This document shows, one piece after another, positions 58,264 through 64,000 of a stretch of 64,000 nucleotides of DNA. The DNA lies in assembly GCA_051453625.1 (NCBI GenBank), contig JBOZIK010000001.1:136401986-136465985 (forward strand). Direction: 5' to 3'. Made by a program: the position numbers and the translations under genes. This stretch comes from Welwitschia mirabilis. Taxonomy: Eukaryota; Gnetophyta; Gnetopsida; Welwitschiales. Within the stretch, counting starts at the first letter, position 1. Each line of letters opens with the position of its first letter. The notes under the pieces are model-generated. The model made no database searches. It was given only the letters and a program-made list of their open reading frames with translations, and was not told where the DNA came from.

Positions 58264-58774
58264 TATAAAATATTATAATATATTGTATGTTGTAAATATA
58301 AGAGANNNNNNNNNNNNNNNNNNNNNNNNNNNNNNNNNNNNNNNNNNNNNNNNNNNNNNNNNNNNNNNNNNNNNNNNNNNNNNNNNNNNNNNNNNNNNNN
58401 NNNNNNNNNNNNNNNNNNNNNNNNNNNNNNNNNNNNNNNNNNNNNNNNNNNNNNNNNNNNNNNNNNNNNNNNNNNNNNNNNNNNNNNNNNNNNNNNNNNN
58501 NNNNNNNNNNNNNNNNNNNNNNNNNNNNNNNNNNNNNNNNNNNNNNNNNNNNNNNNNNNNNNNNNNNNNNNNNNNNNNNNNNNNNNNNNNNNNNNNNNNN
58601 NNNNNNNNNNNNNNNNNNNNNNNNNNNNNNNNNNNNNNNNNNNNNNNNNNNNNNNNNNNNNNNNNNNNNNNNNNNNNNNNNNNNNNNNNNNNNNNNNNNN
58701 NNNNNNTATATATATATATATATATATATATCATATAAAATAGTATAATATCTTGTATGTTGGAAATATAAGAG
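58216..58774. repeat. (TA)n plus 50-bp flank, duplicated around a gap
   Basis: TA run 58217-58261 followed by TCATATAAAATATTATAATA and TTGTAAATATAAGAGA (to 58305). After the 401-N gap (58306-58706) the same arrangement recurs: TA run 58707-58731, TCATATAAAATAGTATAATA and TTGGAAATATAAGAGA (to 58774). The two flanks differ at a few positions, so this is a real duplication or two haplotypes rather than a simple overlap. Confidence 0.8.
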
Positions 58775-60049
58775 AGCATAACTTACTAAGAGTAAAGAGT
58801 GAAGAAATACCTTCTTCAAATATATTTCTATAAGTGTAATGTGTTATACTTTTGGAAGTATAATGTTGCTTGAAATTAACATACCCGATTTTCCTTTACT
58901 TATTTGAGATATTATTTTAGGATTTAAAGGAGGCTCTACTTGAGGCCTCAATGAATGCACAACATGAATGTCATCCTTAAGAAATTTCTACATCAGATCT
59001 TAGATCACTTGGGATAAATTTCTTGCATTGCTCAGTGTTATTTAAGATTGCTTTAACATACTAATGAATCATGGACTCTTGATATTGATTGAATGGTCTT
59101 GATTCTCTTAGACAATAAGCTGACTATAAAGGCAAGGATTCTTAGAATTATTAGCTACGTAAAAATCAAAACCTTAACCATAGGCATTAATCATTCATGT
59201 GGCAATCGAAGGCTATGAAGATGATGTGTTTCTATATAAATGTAAAGATAAATATGAAATTTGTTATTTAGATGAAAGTACTATTTACTTTATTTATGAT
59301 ATTTATGATGGATCAGAATTTTCTTTAAGCCCTTCATAATACCACCAACTTGGAGGAAAAATTCAATTATGTCCCTTAAATAACTAGGAATATCAAGAAT
59401 TAAATCAGTGTTATCCAATTCAAGACATTTCCTTATCCTTTCTTTACATATCAACAAATATTAATGTACATAATTCTTGTTGAAAGGTTGACTACATAGC
59501 AAGCTAGATTTTAGAGTTATCCTTAACAAATATTATACCTTTGTTGCTTTAGAAGATAAGCCAGAAGACAATCCATTCTAAAGCTAAAGGACCATTCTTT
59601 GAGAGGTTCTAAACTTTGAATAATTTTCTAAAGGGATTAGGAGATTGGATCAGTCAACTATGAGGGAAGTTTTATATCCTACACTACTATTAATATGAAT
59701 GATCATCTTGGTTAAAAGATAAAGAAAACTAATGTGGGGAACAAGACTTGATAATAAACATAAATGTTCCCTTATCTCTAATATTACTATAGAAAAGTTA
59801 AAAACTTATTATTTACAATTAATTTATAAAGAAAATAAAGTGGTTGAATTTTAATTAGAGGTGGATGTAAAGGGCATCATTTCTTACTTTTAGGTATTTG
59901 TATACAAATCACTTCTTGAAAAAGAAAAGAACAAAAGTATGAATATAAAGATTTAGAAAGCAAATCTATCATAGTAAGTAAACTCTATATTGGGCCTTTA
60001 CTATCTATATGAAAAGTAGAAAATTTACATCAAGGAGGAGCTAATTGAT
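58775..60049. other. AT-rich intergenic sequence
   Basis: No gene recognised. Confidence 0.45.
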
Positions 60050-60259
60050 CCAGAGAAGAAACCTATTAAATGCAAACATTTATGAAAATAAGTAAAAGAC
60101 CTAAAAATAATAATATTTAGAGAGAATAATACCTTGGTGGAGAAAAAAAAGGAACTTCAACAAGATAATATGCAATTAAATAGCAATGTTATCAATATTC
60201 AAGAAGAGACAAGAGAGGATAAGAATCTAATTAAAGAAAAAATTATAGAAAGAAAGTAA
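60050..60259 (+). pseudogene. Coiled-coil ORF relic
   Basis: A plus-strand frame reads DPEKKPIKCKHL, two stops, VKDLKIIIFRENNTLVEKKK, ELQQDNMQLNSNVINIQEET, REDKNLIKEKIIERK-stop. The Leu/Ile spacing and charge pattern give about 50 residues of likely coiled coil. Such segments occur in gag-like proteins of plant retroelements, but no second domain confirms this. Confidence 0.3.
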
Positions 60260-63200
60260 AGATATACCTAAAGCAAAGAGGAAAACAAATCTAGATCTTT
60301 AAAGAATTGAATCAAAGAAGAGAATTAGGAGCTAAGTTTAAGTAGGTGAATGTAAGAAAAAATATATATAAAGTTAGCCATTAAAGAAGCCAATCAAATC
60401 AATTAATATGTTAATCTAAAGGAAAAACAAATAAAAAAGATGTTTTGAATATTTTACATTGATATACCATAAAAGAAGAATCAAAATATTACAAACGAAG
60501 AAAATAACTCAAGAGGCCATAGATACACAACAAGACATTTATGCCTAGTAATATAATAGTTTTAGAACAACTTAATACATCTAATTTATTTATGATGATG
60601 CAAATAAAAATGTTTGTTCTAATAATGCAATACTATCATGATTTTTTTAGCTATGAGTTTAATTTTATAAAATGTCTTTTAACAAAAATATTTTATAACT
60701 ATAAAAATACATTTTATTGTAAAAATAGGTACAAATAAAAACTTTAAAAATGTTCAAGTCTCTTATTAAGATATAAAGAGGTACTTATAAACTTACGAAA
60801 GAAATAAATAATGTAGCTAGAGGTGAAAAACATAAATACAATGAAGGCAATAAAATATAAAAGAAAACCCTAACAAATATACGTGGGATCCTTCCAAGAC
60901 CTAATACTATGATATATTAATTAGTAACACATTATAAAGCATTCTCAACAAGAAAGGGGAAAAAATAATATTTTTTAATTTTTTATTAAAATAATTTTTA
61001 AAAATAAAACTCACAACCACCAAATCATAAGAGTACTACTGTATCATTAGAATGTCTACAAGAAGACTAAAAAAAAACATAAAAAAAGAAAGGAACAAAG
61101 AAAAATAAGAAGAAAAAGATACTTATTATGAAAATAATATAGAAATCAAAGTTTCATAATAAAACTTAATCAAAAAACTAAGACCATAATTTTGTAGTAG
61201 AGTTACAAGTATCCAACATAGTTTCTACTTGTAAACTTTTCAAATAAAAAATCTTAGAGCATTAAAGGGAATATTAAAAATATAAATAAATAAGAAACTA
61301 GTATAAAGAGAATGCTAGAAAGATTGAGAACTTCAAAATCACCACTAGGATATACAGGATGGGGTTCATAATAGATCTGGACTTCATCTTTATAGTTATC
61401 AATATGCTTGATTCCACTTGTTCTTATTATTTTAATGATAATATAAAGGTCATTGCTAATAATATGGGGTTTATCTTATGACGAATCCTACATTAGGTTT
61501 CATAATATGAATAAGAACCAATTAGAACTTTTTAAATTTATTGTTAATAATATTCATCATAATATTAATGTCACAAAGATAGAAAATTCTTATTTATCTC
61601 ATGTGCATTATTTTTCTCAAAATTACACATTATATGTATTGTCTTATGATCGACAAATTTATATATATCATAAGAAAGATTCATATGTTATTCATCTGGT
61701 GTCTCATCATCAACATAATTTTGAATAGATCATTGGAGTTAAGTGTTAACCCTTTCACTTATGGCTACACATGCTTTACTTAGGTTATGTTAAGAAATAT
61801 TAAATAAGTAGAATAATGTGCTAAAGTTGATTAACAACTTATTTTTTTACTAATAATTACCTATTAAATTAAGTTATATTAAATAATCATATTAGTTATC
61901 TTATTGATGATCATAACAATCATCTCCAAATGCCATGCCATGACAATTCCCATTAAGACTGTCTGCATAGTTGACTTATCCTCTGGAGGATTCCTACTTC
62001 AAGTGACATATTCATAAAGCATGTTTTGAGACAAAAAATTTCATGCATGAAAATGATTTAAGGTGGATAGAAAAGGCTATTGAAGGTATGGTAAAGGATA
62101 GAAAGAAGATGCAAAGATACTAGACTTTATGTCATAGCAACACATGTAACTCTCTTGGCTTTTCTTCCAAGCATTTAGTTTATTAGATTGGTATAAGCTA
62201 CACTATAATGAATCCAAGTTAATAGTATTTAGAATGTTATTATCTCATAAGAAGCATATAAATTATACAAAATCTTTAAAGGTTAATAAGTAAATATACG
62301 ATAACATAAATAAAGAGATTAAAGGTAAAACTTAATATTATAATGTTGGAAATCATGTCATTTGATAATAATATATAAAGATTTAAATGTTGGATCAACC
62401 TTACTACTAGCTATGCAAGTTAGCGCTAATCATAATTCTACTTAATAACTCACTTCAATTTAAAGACGAATTGACATAAATGATATAATTACTTGTTAAA
62501 TATGAAATGAATCAATACAAAAGAAATTAAATATAGAATCATGTAAAGAAGCATCAAGGATAGAAATCACTATTAATGATCAATTTCCTAGTAAATATGA
62601 TTATCACTAATTGCTACAAGAATTCTTTTATGATACAAAATCCATGCATTCATAGCTTCACACATTATGAGATTAATCCTCTAATGATAAGACTAAGCAA
62701 TCATGGCTTTGAGCACGAAATAGCAATATCATAGAATGTAAGAAATAAGACATTATTTCCACCATAAAGAAATCATGGGTATACACACCTCTAATTTTTA
62801 GGGATACTACCATCCTAAGGTAAGTGCCTAAAACATCTTGGGGTATAATAGAAGTATAGTAACATGTGTTGTTAAGATCATAATAAAACAATATCTTTAA
62901 TTAATATATATCGTAAGCCTTCTTAACATATAAGTTTAACTCATCTAGCAGTAAGAAGAATGTATCCAAAACTTAACTTCAATTTTCACAATAGCATCAC
63001 GCTAATGAACTAATTTAATTACTAAGCTTTAAGAAGTGATTCTCCATGGTTTCTACAAGCCCTACTTCCAAGCAGAGATAAGTAGCTTGAAATTAACCTA
63101 TAAAATAAACCAAAAAAAAGTAATTTTAGACTATAACATGAGTTTATATGTATGATATCTAATAATTTCATTATAATAAAATTAATATAATTAATACGCA

Positions 63201-63839
63201 AGGCAAAAATAGATAACAAATATGTCTAGATAGCTAACTACTACTTTTTGCTTATTTTACTTTATCACACCTGCTCCTTATGTATGTATGTTGCTATATG
63301 CAAATATTTTCTTTACCATTTTATTATCTTATGTTTTTCTAATACTTTCATGTACTCTTAGTCTAGTTGAAAGACTATTTATGAAATTATGTATGATATT
63401 AATCACATATTCTTTTATTTCTAAGTATTTATTTAAATGCTTCTGATACATGCTTCCACATATTTGTAACATAAAGATCTTATTCATTGATCATATCTTT
63501 GTAGAGATTCCGATTTATCTAAGTTTATATTTAGAATCATTATTTCATAGGAATATATGTGGTAACTTTTACAAAAGTAACAAGATTATTACAAATTGCA
63601 ATAAAAATCATAACAAAAGGAAAATCCAAAAGTTGAGATTAAAATGATCTTCAATTGATGACATGTGGTAATATAAATGTTCCTAAGGTCTACTCGATTT
63701 ATCCAACTCTTTACCTTCGCTTCAATGATTTCTATATCTTGAACTTAATAATTAGATAATCTTCATCTAAAAATTTCAATGCTAAATGAATTATGTGATA
63801 AAGATGAAAGAAAGAAACCTACTTAAGAATTAGTCCCAC
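60260..63839. other. AT-rich sequence, perhaps the interior of an LTR element
   Basis: It lies on the internal side of the LTR end at 63840-64000 (minus strand), so part may be that element's interior. No gag or pol motif is seen. The 91-codon plus-strand frame at 61453-61728 is not supported by any motif. Confidence 0.4.
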
Positions 63840-64000
63840 TTAAATATTGCTAATGCTAAATAACTTTGTACATTTATAATGAAAGTACTAAAACTAATTC
63901 TAGAAATGATCCTACCTAAATATTGTTAATACCAAATTACTTTGTGCATTAACAATGAAAGGGTTTAAACCAATTCTTTATTAAATCTGAAATAAATATA
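63840..64000 (-). mobile_element. LTR family A, second copy: LTR end and duplicated primer site
   Basis: On the minus strand, from the window edge inward: TTAATAAAGAATTGGTTTAA, AACCCTTTCATTGTTAATGC, then the primer-site-like TGGTATTAACAATATTTA (63917-63934). About 74 bp on, a diverged repeat follows (TTAGCATTAGCAATATTTA, near 63842-63860). It matches 9862-9999 base for base over most of its length. The LTR body continues beyond the window. Because it is on the other strand it is not the partner of the LTR at 9035. Confidence 0.65.

Noticed and set aside
61453-61728. 91-codon plus-strand ORF
   Set aside because: His/Asn/Tyr-rich composition follows from AT-rich DNA, and there is no motif, promoter or neighbour to support it.
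9035-64000. The family A LTR ends at 9.0 kb and 63.9 kb as the two LTRs of one huge element
   Set aside because: They are in opposite orientation, whereas LTRs of one element are direct repeats.
1-64000. A multi-gene defence, biosynthetic or otherwise cooperative system, or an endogenous pararetrovirus
   Set aside because: Only one protein gene and one tRNA gene are convincing. I found no caulimovirid-type motif set, no gene cluster and no conserved operon-like arrangement; the novelty here lies in repeat and retroelement structure.

Overview
This window looks like intergenic DNA from the nuclear genome of a flowering plant. It is very AT-rich and is dominated by old, heavily mutated retroelements. 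The plant assignment rests on three things: a four-exon universal-stress-protein-like gene with short introns (4510-5562), a tRNA-Ser(AGA) gene of the usual plant form (30707-30788), and LTR retrotransposons and L1-type LINEs typical of plants. I cannot name the species. Seven runs of N (639-1490, 18805-18904, 21153-21252, 21950-22844, 25972-26151, 57500-57509, 58306-58706) are assembly gaps.

Layout. 0-4 kb: decayed sequence with a SINE-like copy and fragments of a LINE ORF1. 4.0-5.8 kb: the only convincing protein-coding gene, with promoter and poly(A) signals. 7.5-8.9 kb: a LINE endonuclease relic. 9.0-10.0 kb: an LTR with U3 minisatellite, TATA box and a duplicated primer-binding region. 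12.65-28.2 kb: a nested cluster. Here a compact minus-strand copia element (209-bp LTR, gag only) seems to have had its 3' LTR split by about 12 kb carrying two non-autonomous Ty3-type elements, whose LTRs (about 2.7 kb) are far longer than their internal regions (about 0.5-0.7 kb). 30.7 kb: the tRNA gene. 32-46 kb: several copies of a tRNA-headed SINE-like repeat, copia gag/protease relics on both strands, and a six-unit tandem array with a period near 520 bp that carries the SINE-like sequence in every unit. 47.0-52.2 kb: one decayed L1-type LINE with ORF1, endonuclease, RT and RT zinc-binding regions in the canonical order. 57.3-57.8 kb: an unusual GC-rich island of unknown origin. 63.84 kb to the end: the LTR terminus of a second copy of the 9-kb LTR family, in opposite orientation.

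There is no operon-like or multi-gene system. The most distinctive feature is that the LTR end plus its tRNA-primer site is tandemly iterated in two unrelated LTR families (period about 55 bp in the Ty3 type, 74 bp in the other). The second is the conversion of a SINE-containing segment into a tandem array. The stress-protein gene and the tRNA are independent single genes. Everything else is transposon-derived or has no recognisable content.
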